Shown: in pieces, positions 42,423 to 53,150 of the stretch | How the letters are laid out: each line of letters begins with the position of its first letter | How positions within the stretch are numbered: position 1 is the stretch's first letter | From: Cladopsammia gracilis | Lineage: Eukaryota; Cnidaria; Anthozoa; Scleractinia; Dendrophylliidae | Assembly: GCA_022457155.1 (NCBI GenBank) | Contig: JAJGOT010000526.1 | Span: 517,001-581,000, forward strand | DNA: 64,000 bases | Direction: 5' to 3' | Notes under the pieces: model-generated | What the model saw: only the letters and a program-made list of their open reading frames with translations | Told to the model about the DNA's origin: nothing | Databases searched by the model: none | Position numbers and translations under genes: made by a program

Positions 42423-42530
42423 GCCGATTTTGACACGATATTCCCCGATCTAAACTCCTTTTTTGTTTTGGAACCTTGTCGGTTGTTCAACGATTGTCGA
42501 GGATAGCTTCGAATGGCCCGAATCGAATGT
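41108..42530. other. No recognisable gene
   Basis: AT-rich, with a poly-C run at about 42152-42170. No supported coding region. Confidence 0.4.
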
Positions 42531-42761
42531 TCACTCAGAGCACAGGCAGCCCAAGCTCACGTCACGAGAAAGCGAAGGGTTAATTATTAGCGGTGTGTGA
42601 GACGGGACGTGACCCTTTGATGAAAGCGGTATTGGGTTACAAGGCGGCCGTTTTAAACATTTAAGACTTTGTATGGGGGAAAAATAATGTAAATTTCTAA
42701 CACTAAATAAAGTGAAATTTAGGCATTAATTCAATAAACTGATTCTATTGAACTCACCTCT

Positions 42762-42909
42762 GGTGTATTCTTGTGTCATTTGGGGTATTTCAAGCAGTAT
42801 TGGGTTGTTTTGTCACCACTGTTATTCCTTTCATAAGACGGAGGGAATAACAGTGGTGACAAAACCCAAAACGGCTTGAAATACCCCAAATGACACAAGA
42901 ATACACCAT
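42762..42909. repeat. 148-bp hairpin MITE
   Basis: GTGTATTCTTGTGTCATTTG and its complement bracket ~68-bp arms. The centre is CTTTCATAAGACGGAGGG. Only a few mismatches between arms. Confidence 0.8.
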
Positions 42910-43159
42910 TTTTCTGTGTAGGAATTTTCTTTCTGTCTTCACCGGTTATTACATGTGACTAGCCACATGTAATAGTTTTTTCAATACATAAAATGAAATC
43001 TCTCAGCTCCCAAATTGAATTCTTCACCATCCATTGTATCTCTAAATGAAGCATTTTAATTCCTCTTTTATCCCCCTAAAAACATTTTGGTTTTCAACTT
43101 TAGTATGACAAAACACAATGAACTGAATCTCAAGGTATTCATTTATTTTCTTTTTAAAG

Positions 43160-43200
43160 GTACTCAATCACCTCCAGTCAATGCATCTGCAAACATTTAG
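43160..43200 (+). CDS. Possible last coding exon of the BEN-like host gene
   Basis: Acceptor TTTTTAAAG|GTACTC followed by a short frame to TAG at 43198-43200, in phase 1, which fits the donor at 37347. Very short, so weak evidence. Confidence 0.2.
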
Positions 43201-44512
43201 CACAACTAATGCTGGTGACAATGATGAAACGTCTCAAGTGCCGAAAAAACTGGTGACCTGCTGTTCATGCGTTAATGAAACCACAAAATGTCCAACTGCC
43301 AATAATCTCTGAAGTCTGAAGACATGTTCAGAGCTGACAAAGTCTTTTCAATTTGTGAAGCACAAACATGGAAACAATTTCCAGTTGTTGTCATTTAGCA
43401 ATTGTAACAGTTTTAATCATGTACATTGTACAGTTCAAATTGTGCTTCCTGTATTAACACTTCATAGTAGGAATCAGAAAAACAGCTATCTGGACAACGA
43501 TGGACTGATTATCAATTGTAACTTGCAAAATGTACAAATATTGAATTGCACACAAGTAAAACAAACTCAGATGTAATTTTAATGTCAAATAATTTGAAAA
43601 TGAAAATGTTACCTGTTCTTGATGGATGTGTCACATATATTAAGCCTAATCAGCATAGAATTATACCAACCAAGTATGACAAAATAAATTCCAATCCATA
43701 TTTGTCACAAATATGAAGGAAAAATGATGAATTGTTTTGATTTTGCATATGAGTTTGTGCAACATGGTTTAAATAAAATGTGCAATTACCAATGCAGCAA
43801 CCACAATTATTGTGTAATAAATCTTCTCATGCATATTACATGTATCGGTGTCAGCCACGACCGGTCTTCAACAGGAAGTTCTGGTGTAAAAAGGGCTGAC
43901 CTGGCCATTCTCACCTTCGGTTTTCAATCAAACACAAAAGAATCAACAACTGACAAACATACGTTATTCCTACAACCATAAGTACAAAAATTGAAAATAT
44001 TTGGAAAAAAAGTCATTTTACCAATGAAAGTTCTATCACAAGTCCTTGGCTACTTCTGGTATTATATTATTTGCTGGGGCAATATTCTGGTTTAATGAGC
44101 ATTTTTAAGCAAATTTCATTTATAGGACGCTCTGGTCAACAGCATGCACCGACTGAAAGTCGCCGAAATTTGCATTTCACACCGACCCTTTTCTAGTGGA
44201 ACTTCGCATTTAAATCGAGTGATTCACTGATTTTATCAGAGCACCCCAGACCTATTGATTTAACGCCAAGTTGAAACTCGTCGTCGCTTCTGTACGCATT
44301 GCGTACCTACTTTTTTTTTTTTACTTCGTGCGTTACCCACTAGTGTATCTCGGAGCCTGGAACAGGCTATCGTAGAACTGCTACGGTGAAGTACGATGCG
44401 CATAACACTTCGACCCAGATCCCTAGTGCTCGTCCAACCGTACCTGCTGACCGTAGTCCCCTATCTTAAATTTCGCTGACTCGTGACGTGAGCTTGGGCT
44501 GCCTATGCTCAG

Positions 44513-45610
44513 AGAAGACAATCAGATTTCTAACAATGTAACCTGCGATCAGGCGCTCTTTTTTGGAGCAGGAGAGCACGAACGCGCAGGCCACCCACGA
44601 ATTCCACGCTTCCATTTTGTAGACGTTCATTTTGCATAACCGGAATGAAAGCACGCCTTTTAAGACTTCGAAATGGAAAGAAGAAGTACTTTAGAAGATT
44701 TTTATGCCTTTGTAGTGGTGGTTTTGAGAGCTGAAAGCGATGAAATTTGTCACAAGTGAGGACATGTCGTCTTTCAGAATTTATACTCGAAGCGGCAGAC
44801 TTTACTAAGAATTTTCAAGCATTCCTGGAAAACTACGGTAAAGAAAGTCACATTTTTTAATGTCCATTTACTTTGTAAGAAACATTTCATAGACTGTTTC
44901 TTTGTCTTATTAGTGGCTTTTGACAAATATTTAGAAAACTTGACCACAATCGGTCGAGCGAGAAATTCGCCAGATGCTGAACAATAATAATTTGACGCGT
45001 TTTGATCTCGAGACTAAACTAGTAGATGTTTGAATAAAACTTTCAACTGAGAGAATTCGTTTCTTGTGCAAATTGCGATCAAACTTCTTCGAATGTTTTC
45101 TTCATGAAGCCAATAATCAGTCGGTATAAAGTTTGCTTTAAGATATTTTTGATTCGCGAAAACATTATGCGAATCATCTTTACGGGTAAGAATGGCATTC
45201 AATATACACATGAAAAGTCGGAAATTTTAGAAAACACTAGATATAATAAAGTAGGTTGCTGAATTTAAATATTATTTTGTGATGTTTATAATATAATTCG
45301 CAGACGCTAGCGCTGCAATTTATAGGATAAACAAATCGCTAAGCCTTCCGGAAGCAGAAAATCACTGAATTCTGATAAGCGTTTAACTCTTTTATTCAAG
45401 GGAAAGACATTTTCATTCAAGGAAATATTGTGTATTTGCGACAACACTTTGAAAAAACTATGAAGCCGGGAAAAACTAATACATAGCAAAATCAAAGCAG
45501 TTATTAGGAACTAGAAAAATTTCACTTCGATTTAGTCTTGAAATCACGGGGGGGGGGGGGGGGGGGGGGGGTCATGATGCGTCACGCAATATTTATTTTT
45601 AAAATGCTCC
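44513..45610. other. No recognisable gene
   Basis: Unassigned sequence, ending near a run of ~23 G at 45549-45571. A stub GCCTGGAACAGGCTA at 44355-44370 resembles one end of the TAGCCTGTTCC family. Confidence 0.35.
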
Positions 45611-45984
45611 ACCAATGGCCCTTATCGTAGATGAGTACGCCACGCCAACATATCAGCAAGGCTCGAAATTAACACTCGCAAACTCGCAAACTCGCAAAAT
45701 GCGAGTGGTTTTTGGAAGTTGCGAGTCTGAAAAATATCCTCTAGCAAACTTTTGCGAGTTAGCATTTCTCTACTAAAAGTTGGAGAAAAAAAGTGAACGT
45801 TCCTGGAGAATTTTGTGGCAAAAATTCAGACATCGAATGTCATCTACGGGAGAAAATACGCGTCGTTTTACACAGAACCTGTGCACACTTTATCTACGCA
45901 TTCACATTTTGTTGGAATCAGCAACGTGACAGAAGAGAATGAATTTCCCGCTTCGTGAGCCACTTTTGAAGAGTCCCTCGACCT

Positions 45985-46204
45985 CTAAGGCCCGGTTCAA
46001 ACGTCGAACTTCACATATGCCGAATCTAATGCAAATGAGCAAGAACAATTTTTTTTTTAATTTATGCAAAACATTTACTTAACAAACGATTTGAAAGGTT
46101 ACAATACAAAGGAATACATGACAAGATGTTACAAAGAACAATAGGTTTTGCTCATTTGCATTAGATTCGGCACATGTGAAGTTCGACGTTTGAACCGGGC
46201 CTTA
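45985..46204. mobile_element. 220-bp MITE (GGCCCGGTTCAAACGTCG)
   Basis: Arms of ~58 bp: TAAGGCCCGGTTCAAACGTC on the left and its complement at the right, also AATCTAATGCAAATGAGCAA on both sides. It has no coding content. Confidence 0.75.
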
Positions 46205-46639
46205 GACTACCGGTAACGTGACCGACGATGATAACGTCTTGCCCGACAACCCCGAGCCGCCAAAGAAACAACAGGACAACGCCGGCAAAGAAGACTACAA
46301 AATTAGGGAGCGGTCATTACCTATTGGGGGGGGGGGGGGGGAGGGCCGGTAAATTTTGGGGGAGGGCTGTGTTTTTTTGGGCGCCCATTTGGGGTGGGCC
46401 ACAATTTTATGGGCCCACGTTTAGGGGAGGGTTACAATTTCTGGGCGCCTTTCATTAAAACGTTGGACGATGTGCATAAATGGGTTTTGTGCTATTGACT
46501 TTGGCATGGCAAGAGAATCTTCATAGAATCGTATACTCAAAGCTTAATTTCACAGTGAAAAAGCTCACACCTAGAACAATTAAAACATAACTTGATTTAT
46601 TTCTGGTATACGGGTGTCCTTAGTTTAAGATTACGCAAC

Positions 46640-47330
46640 CTTATCCCGACATCAGCTATACTCCACATTGTGAAATTTGCTATAATACCCTACCTTACCG
46701 TTATTGTCACACTGTCTGGCATTTTTGATGTGCTTCCAACTGCACAAAAATAGAACGAATCCAAGAACGAGCGTTACGCGCTGTCTACTGTGATAATGAT
46801 TCAACGTACGAAGAACTCTTGCAAAGGGCGAACCTACCCATACTGAGCACGCGAAGGCTACAGGCAATAGCTATATTAACTATGTACAACGTTAAAAATG
46901 GTTTGGCACCCCATATATAGTGAACTTATTCGTTGTCTCAACTGCTCATTGCAATCTTAGAAACCCCCGACTTTATATTATTCCGAGATTTAGGACAGTT
47001 ACATACGGAAAACACAGCTCATCATACCTAGGCCCCGTCCTTTGGTCTAAACTTAATAAACATACTCGGCTGTCTGACTCGCCAGAAATTTTCAAAAAAC
47101 GTATCAAAACAGTTAATCTTAGCAACTTATTAGACAACACATGTAAAGACTGCCTGTTATGTAACACTTACGTTATTGACATTTTAGCTCATAAATACAT
47201 ATTTTATCTATTTAAGTAACTTTGTAACATTTAGTTTAGGTGTCCCCAATTAGCGGTCAACGCGCGCTAGCGATAAGACCTGTTATAATTATTACCGGTA
47301 TATTATTATTATTTAATACTATAAAACTCA
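46640..47330 (+). pseudogene. LINE 3' end, CR1-like RT C-terminus
   Basis: Frames read IQERALRAVYCDNDSTYEEL, RRLQAIAILTMYNVKNGLAP, then GKHSSSYLGPVLWSKLN, the C-terminal pattern of CR1/RTE-like retrotransposon polyproteins. It has a stop at about 46919 and frameshifts. It is followed by a 3' tail with GTGTCCCCAATTAGC and an ATT-rich end, the same tail type as at 3890 and 47850. Confidence 0.75.
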
Positions 47331-47739
47331 ATCAGTCTTAAACAGTAACGGTATCAAACATATTGTTTTTTTTTCTTTTTCAACAAATGCGATGTAGTCT
47401 TGAAACAGTTTGCCAATGAATGTCCAGTGAAGATGTATAAACGATTACTCAATGGGTTCCCTAGCCTGTTCCAGGCTCTCAGATAGTGGGGGCGAGCGAA
47501 AAATGTCGGAGCGAGCGAAGAAAATCGAGGGAGAGGGGTGGGGGAAAGGGCGGAAGGAGAGCCTGTAAGACTTTCTTTTACGGACCGCTTCTGGTATACC
47601 AGCTCCTGGTATACCCTCTGATTGGTCAATTTTGACAGATAGCGTCAACACCCACAAAACGCGTAATCTAAATCACTCATGTCAATCAGCATTATGGTTA
47701 AAACGGTTCACGCGCGCGATTTCGCGGAATCCGAGTTAT

Positions 47740-47911
47740 GTGCTATATTCTTTTAGCTATAAAAGAATAGCTTCTTTTATAGCTTTCTTATTTCTTAACT
47801 TTTATTTATCATACTATTCATTATTTATTGTATCTTTATGTTGTGTCCCCAATTAGCGCTAGCTAAATACATTGACACATGAATAAAGTTCATCATCATC
47901 ATCATCATCAA
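47740..47911 (+). pseudogene. LINE 3' tail ending in (ATC)n
   Basis: GTGTCCCCAATTAGCGCTAG followed by GACACATGAATAAAG and (ATC)n. The same tail type recurs at ~3890 and ~47240. Confidence 0.6.
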
Positions 47912-48213
47912 TGTCTCCTGGATTTCTCAAAAGTAAGGTCGCGGAGGAAGGAGAAAGAAACGTGTCTTGTAAGCCTGGCTCGTGGAAAAGATATGCGGTT
48001 CTGCCGACCCGTTTTGGGAAGAGTTTAATATTTCAGCTCTTTCCGCGACTGACTGGAGATTCAATTATTTCAAACCGGATACTGCCTAGCCTAGAAACAC
48101 ATCAACTTAAACGCAGAATAAACTCTGAGGAGCTAAAAAAAATTGCAAGATGCCACTATTCCAATATAGACCTGAATATAGACCGTGACTATCGCATAAG
48201 ACTTGGATCTTAG
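47911..48213 (+). pseudogene. Fragment of a RecQ-like DEAD helicase
   Basis: A 100-codon frame includes VLPTRFGKSLIFQLFPRL. This is a Walker A of the RecQ/DEAD type with the expected Gly replaced by Arg (T-R-F-G-K-S). The remainder is unalike, so this is a captured, decayed gene fragment inside element 47462-49621. Confidence 0.5.
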
Positions 48214-49054
48214 ACTCCTTTTTATAGCCGTGATGAAGAAACACTATCTCGCAAGTTATGCTAACCGCAAAGGTGCTAACCGCAGACTTGCGCTCACATT
48301 AAATCACGGAATGAGAAATGAACTGATTCCTACTGATCTTGCAACTCTTTCAAAGTGAGCTAAAAAACTCCACTGTTATCCCAAGAGCTAGCAAACAAAC
48401 AACGCATAACTAAATAATTCTAAACGGCTCTGGAAAGCGTAAATTCCTCCTGTCAGTATCACAGCTAGAGATTTTTTCCTAAGATCAAAGAAACGACAAC
48501 ATTTTAATAGAACAACAGGCCTGTTAAATCTTTATTTTGATCCAAAAGGAAAAATCTCTCAGGCACGTACTTGGGATAGACTTATTCTAAAGCTGGGCTA
48601 AAATGTTTTTAGCGACAGCAGGATTTGTGTTAGGCCTGTCACCTTTTATAACAACGTTCCATGAATTCGAGTGATCGTTCTCGCGCAAGTCAGACAAGTG
48701 ATATTGGAAAGCTGCTCGTGCCTTGCAAATCCTGTGGCCAAGTGAAGCGACAACATCGGCCAACACCAAACTCTCGACCCCAGTAAAAGCCACTAATTCC
48801 TTGTTTTTGGTGACACTAAATAAAGAAACGCGTGGAATCTTTGTTCCGCAACATGCTACGTTTTCCTTGCAAAATCTGCAGCATTTTCAATTTGAAGGAT
48901 GGACTTCGACTGACTTCGAGATTCGAAGAAGTTGAGTGCGAAGACATAACAATCGACGGGGTTTGCGCGATCTACTCGCGCAAGAAATCTGAGAATGATT
49001 ATGGTAAATTGACACACTGTTGACACACATTGGACACACATTGGGCGACACACT

Positions 49055-49399
49055 GTTCCCAAAACTCCCGAAAATTTAAGAATTTGTTCTTTGTGCCAAT
49101 CTAATGAAGTTGAAAATGAATCTCATGTTTTATTCTCTTGCGCATTGTATAATAAGTTTCGCTCAAAATTTTTTGACGAAGTCATTGAAAAATTCAGCTT
49201 TTTCAAAGACTTCGATATCAACTCAAAAATTTTGTTCCTTTTTAACAGCATTGATCCCTTTATTTCTAGATCAGTTGCTGCTTTTATTTTCGATATCATG
49301 AATTATAGATACAAAATATTATTTCATAAGTAAATTTAATTAGAATTAATATATGTAGCTTAGGTAATGCCATGTATAGATATGGAAATACCTCAATAA

Positions 49400-49432
<33 letters not shown>

Positions 49433-49440
49433 GACAGATA
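49055..49440 (+). pseudogene. LINE 3' end with (TTG)n tail
   Basis: The frame at 49080-49333 reads RICSLCQSNEVENESHVLFS then FIFDIMNYRYKILFHK and a stop. This resembles the C-terminal Cys/His motif and tail of non-LTR retrotransposons, and (TTG)n follows at 49402-49434. Confidence 0.65.
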
Positions 49441-49472
49441 GACATGTTGACAGCAGAAATCCAATTATGCAA

Positions 49473-50447
49473 CTAAGTGACAAAAGTGGGCGGAAGAGGC
49501 TCGGTAAAGAAAGTCTCACAGGCTCTCCTTCCTTCTCCCTCTCCCCAGTTCCCACTCGTTTTTTTCTTCGCTACCAACATTTTTCGCTCGCCTCCACTAT
49601 CTGAGAGCCTGGAACAGGCTATGGGTTCCCAGAAAGGAGTGCATTCCAATGTGTTCCAAAAGGGGCCTATGTCTTCTGCACTGCTGCTGTCGTATGCTTC
49701 CACTGCAGTAAAGGCACTTCCAGATTCCTCCTCCTGACATTGTTCCACACTATCATCGGCCCCGTCATCGCTATTTCTTCCACTGTCATTGATGCTACTT
49801 GGGTTGTCTTGGTCGCTACTTTCATCGTCTTCACTTGCATTAGAGCTACTCTCATTTTCAGAAAACCCCAACAGTGTTCTAAGCTCTGATTTCGCGCTGT
49901 CATTTAAAAGTTCACACTGATCAGACATCAAACCGATCGCCCATTTCTGCTCTCTTTTTCCAAGTTCTTTTACGCCGTTGTCTCCGCGCAAATCTTCCTT
50001 CTGACAAATGGTACCCTCTGACCAGTCAGGCGCAATCTTCTTTAGAACCTCAGTCGTCCTGGCCACATGCCTCGCCTTTTTCCGCTTCACAGTCTTTTGG
50101 GTATTTTGTTTCCTTTTTCTTGATTTTCTTTTCATTGCAGAGAAGGGGTGCTTGAATGCTGCTTTGCAGGATTCTTGCAGCTGACTTAGACTGGTTATTA
50201 AAGTATGTAATTCATTTGTAAAACCCTGCAATTCGGTAAGCTTTTGCTCGTCAAAGTCGTGTGCAGTTTTATGTCCTGTTAAAACTCTACCTGATGAATG
50301 GATTGTTGTTTCTAAGTGTTCCTTTAGGTTTTTTTGTAAAGTTTCGATTGAAGTTTCGACCTTCTTTATGTTTAACATGTTCTGTGTTATGGTCGTTGAA
50401 TCATGCGGCTTGAGAATGTGGTTTTCTCTTAGAAGAAATCCAGCCAT
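49473..50447 (-). CDS. Unrecognised transposon-borne protein, tail replaced by an insertion
   Basis: 324 aa, family unknown. Residues ~1-95 are helical, ~105-130 a Lys/Arg stretch (KRKSRKRKQNTQKTVKRKKA), ~200-275 Ser/Asp/Glu-rich and acidic. The native 3' end is interrupted: a 9-bp-duplicating element entered at the codons for FWEP. The present last ~45 residues (from IACSRLSDSGGERK) come from its TIR. Before insertion the frame would have met a stop a few codons later, at the sequence now beyond 47452. It faces a divergent acidic-protein gene across ~36 bp. Confidence 0.55.
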   Translation of the reverse strand: MAGFLLRENHILKPHDSTTITQNMLNIKKVETSIETLQKNLKEHLETTIHSSGRVLTGHKTAHDFDEQKLTELQGFTNELHTLITSLSQLQESCKAAFKHPFSAMKRKSRKRKQNTQKTVKRKKARHVARTTEVLKKIAPDWSEGTICQKEDLRGDNGVKELGKREQKWAIGLMSDQCELLNDSAKSELRTLLGFSENESSSNASEDDESSDQDNPSSINDSGRNSDDGADDSVEQCQEEESGSAFTAVEAYDSSSAEDIGPFWNTLECTPFWEPIACSRLSDSGGERKMLVAKKKTSGNWGEGEGRRACETFFTEPLPPTFVT

Positions 50448-50483
50448 TCCAAAGGAGCACTAAAGCAAGAAAAAATAGATCTC

Positions 50484-50774
50484 ATGACCATAGACATTGC
50501 TAAAAAGATAATTAAAGGTGGCGAAAATCTAGATGACAGCGATTGTGACGATGATGTTGATGATGACATTGATGATGACAATGATGATGGTGTCTTGGGC
50601 GAAATCGGAGAGGATGATAGCGATGATGACATCAGTGAGGATTCTGATGAGGATCCAGAGGAAGACGAATCAGTCCAGCAGGAAGATAACTTTGAAAATC
50701 TATTGCAGACCACACGATCTGGCCGAACTTGCAGGACCTGGAGGGGTCGAGCAAGAGCTGCGGACTTCTCTTGA
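50484..50774 (+). CDS. Asp/Glu-rich small protein
   Basis: 96 aa, extremely acidic in the first two thirds (DDSDCDDDVDDDIDDDNDD), with a basic end (RSGRTCRTWRGRARAADF). It may be a fragment or exon of a larger chromatin-like or transposase protein. It is divergent from the 49473-50447 gene within the GGGAGCGGTCATT element. Confidence 0.4.
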   Translation: MTIDIAKKIIKGGENLDDSDCDDDVDDDIDDDNDDGVLGEIGEDDSDDDISEDSDEDPEEDESVQQEDNFENLLQTTRSGRTCRTWRGRARAADFS

Positions 50775-51484
50775 ATAGAGACAGTTTTCTCTAATCCGTC
50801 CTTTATAGAAGCACAATTTGTTCACTCTTGAAGTTGACTACAAAACAGGAATTCAATAAGTAACAACGGGGCTGTTTATTGTACGGTTTCCCTTTACTTG
50901 GTGAAGCATTTGGGTTTTGTAAATAGTGTATTAAAATAGTAACACTTTTTTCTTATTCCAATGAAATAATTGACTCAAAATAACGTTCGTATGGTTTCTC
51001 GTGGTGCAATATTCGAATTTTCAAAATTTTTTCACAGGGAAGGGTTACAATTTTTTGGGCTCACATTTTAAAGGGGGCCGAGATTTTTGGGCTGTTAACC
51101 GGAGAGGGGCTAAAATTTTTGGGCTCTAACCTTTGAAATAATACCGACCCTCCCCCCCAATAGTTAATGACCACTCCCTTAACAGTATACTATTTAGAGT
51201 CATCAAAGGGAAAATGACTGGAAAAAAAATAGCCAGTGACCTTACTAGTTTTGCTAGTAGAGCAAAATCTTACTAGCAAAACTTTGCGAGTGGACTAAAA
51301 AATTAAGTTCGACCCCTGCATATCAGCGGTTTCTCACTTTCTTGACCCTATAGTCTCGTTTTGATGTTCACGCTCATCGTCGTCAGAGGTTCTCGTAAGC
51401 ATCAAAACGAGACTATAGGGTCAAGAAAGCGAGAAACCGCTGATATGTTGGCATGGCGTACTCATCTACGATAAGGGCCATTTA

Positions 51485-51990
51485 TAGCAGTCGTCACCAC
51501 GGTTTTGAAAATTATAAAAACAAAATCTCCTGAATGCGATTACATGTATTTTTTTTTTTCATTACCTGTAAATTTAGGGCTTCCAAAAATTTATTGCAAA
51601 TCCGGGCAGGAGAGGGGGGTCTCTCGGCTTGGAAATCCAGGAGGCACGGGGGTGGGGGGCTTGCGGGCCAGGAAATCCTACGATAATCTAAGTAATAACA
51701 GGCGCAGTAAGCTACATGCAGTCATAGACTGCCTATTTTTTGAAATTTGTGTTCGAAGGCTAAGCTTTCCCAGAAACCTTAGCGCACCGATGTTTCACTG
51801 GAATGAGGCTGACATTGTACCCAGATTTCTCACACAAATAAGTTTGATTAATTCGGCTGTTATGAACACAGATTATTCGATATTCCTTCATACTTTGCAG
51901 AATTTTTTGGCAATTTCAAGGTTTTCTGGTTCACTGTGAAATTTAGAGGCAAAACCGTGAGACCGACTGAGATGATATCCCAAACCGTGA
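51485..51990. other. No recognisable gene
   Basis: Unassigned sequence between two elements. The 51505-51939 open frame has no clear family features. Confidence 0.35.
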
Positions 51991-52274
51991 GGGACCGGTC
52001 ATTTATTAGAGGGGGGGGGGGGGGGGGGGGGGGTGCGGGGGGGCTGGGGCTGGTGCATTTTCATTTTCCTATACATAATTTCCAGTGGGCCTGTTCTTTC
52101 CACTGCAAACATAATGTGGCCCCCCTTCGTGTCTGCACATGAAATAAGATGAACCCCCCCCCCCCCAACCACAGAAACAGTTTTAACACAACTTAAATAA
52201 AACTCACTTTGCCTCTTCCAGAACCCGTGGTTAAAGAGACATACTTCAGAGTTTAACAACTAATTGACGAACTC

Positions 52275-53150
52275 TATCATGGAAATTACATAGATGAAAT
52301 GACTAAAAAGTGGCTGTGTCAAACACCGGACCCGCCTCGTATCCCAGTATTTTACACCCTCACAAAGATACACAAACCGACCTCTGTCGGAAGACCAATT
52401 ATATCAGGGTGTGATGGCCCAACAGAGACACTATCATCATTCATTGACAAACTCATTCAGCCGATAGCACAACAACAAGAGTCACATCTCAAAGATACGA
52501 CTCATTTCATCAATTTCGTAGAACAAACGAAAGTCCCAGGAAACACAATCCTTGTTTCTATGGACGTAACAAGCCTATATACGAATATCCCACAAGAGGA
52601 GGGAATCAACATAGTATGCAAGGCCTATGACGCCTTAATTTCACAAGAATGAACCTCCTATTCCTACACGACTACTTCAAAAAGGCAAGAGATTCATAGC
52701 TGAATCGGTGCTCGATGTACGCACCCATTTCAAAGCAACTGCAACTTTCCTGTACACCCATTATTCTACATGCCAGAAGAAGCTCCCAGACTCCTCAGAA
52801 CTAACTCTTCAAAAACATTATTTCAAGAGAACATAAATAACTTCAAAACACATCTACTTGAAAGAGGCTACCCAGAGAATTTTGTTCAAAGGGTCCCCTC
52901 AGAAGTGACTTTTGAAGACAGAAATAAAGCGCTCCAGCAAAAACAAAAAGAAGACAAGAAAATCCTGCCTTTTGTAACAAAATATCATCAATCAGTGCCT
53001 AACTTAAATCAGATCCTCATGAAACACTGACATCTTATAAAACAGCAGCCATTACTAAACGAAATATACGAAGAACCGTCCCTGATATCATACAAAAGGG
53101 AACGTTCTCTAAAAGATATACTCGTACGAGCTGACCTCTTTTAAGGCTAA
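52275..53150 (+). pseudogene. Penelope-like reverse transcriptase fragments
   Basis: IPVFYTLTKIHKPTSVGRPI, then LVSMDVTSLYTNIPQEEG (motif A with the catalytic Asp) are typical of Penelope-like RTs. After 52652 the frame is lost for ~110 bp, then the same frame resumes at 52770 with NNFKTHLLERGYPENF. The YxDD region is missing, so the enzyme is dead. Confidence 0.75.

Larger units (their letters stand above)
42538..44512. repeat. Inverted pair of ~36-bp ends
   Basis: AGGCAGCCCAAGCTCACGTC at about 42545 is repeated inverted at about 44485, with further matching AGCGAA on the inner side. The two may bracket a decayed element, or be two separate ends. The intervening 2 kb holds the 42762 hairpin and possibly a host exon at 43160. 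Confidence 0.4.
47453..49630. mobile_element. TAGCCTGTTCC element 1, 9-bp duplication TGGGTTCCC
   Basis: Element 47462-49621 starts TAGCCTGTTCCAGGCTCTCA and ends with its complement; TIRs are ~130 bp. TGGGTTCCC is at 47453-47461 and 49622-49630, an exact 9-bp duplication, as made by Mutator-like transposases. The inside carries a LINE 3' tail (47740-47911), a RecQ-like helicase fragment (47911-48210) and another LINE 3' end (49055-49440). No transposase seen. Confidence 0.8.
46303..51181. mobile_element. GGGAGCGGTCATT-type element with TTA duplication and own genes
   Basis: Element 46306-51178: left GGGAGCGGTCATTACCTATT, right AATAGTTAATGACCACTCCC, with TTA at 46303-46305 and 51179-51181. 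Sub-terminal poly-G/poly-C blocks and GGGCTCACATTT/GGGCCCACGTTT repeats are mirrored. Inside are two divergent genes (49631-50450 on -, 50484-50774 on +), a LINE 3' end and the TAGCCTGTTCC element. The superfamily is unassigned; the 3-bp duplication is compatible with Harbinger or CACTA types. Confidence 0.65.
45650..51327. mobile_element. hAT-like element with 8-bp duplication ATATCAGC
   Basis: Element 45658-51319 lies between ATATCAGC at 45650-45657 and 51320-51327. Ends AAGGCTCGAAATTAAC and GTTCGACCCCTGC are related inverted repeats. Near-terminal GCGAGT/ACTCGCAA motifs occur on both sides. No hAT transposase was seen; the inside is filled by later insertions. Confidence 0.7.
45614..51484. 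mobile_element. Hairpin MITE split by the nested 5.7-kb insertion
   Basis: Left piece 45614-45657 (from AATGGCCCTTATCGTAGATG) pairs in reverse with the last part of 51320-51484. The right piece also contains the inner arms (GACCCTATAGTCTCGTTTTG and its complement). Without the inserted DNA the unit would be a ~200-bp foldback MITE. Confidence 0.75.

Noticed and set aside
45549..45571. Run of about 23 G as a regulatory G-quadruplex
   Set aside because: Simple homopolymers recur near transposon ends here (46325, 52011); more likely slippage or assembly noise.
46228..46458. Open frame with Gly/Trp-rich repeats
   Set aside because: Reads through the poly-G block and GGGCGCCC-like repeats at the left end of the GGGAGCGGTCATT element; simple sequence, not a gene.
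49346..49555. Asn-repeat open frame
   Set aside because: Explained by the (TTG)n microsatellite tail of a LINE read on the opposite strand.
50429..50713. Ser-rich open frame on - strand
   Set aside because: It is the complement of the Asp/Glu (GAT/GAC-rich) gene at 50484-50774 and is a composition artefact.
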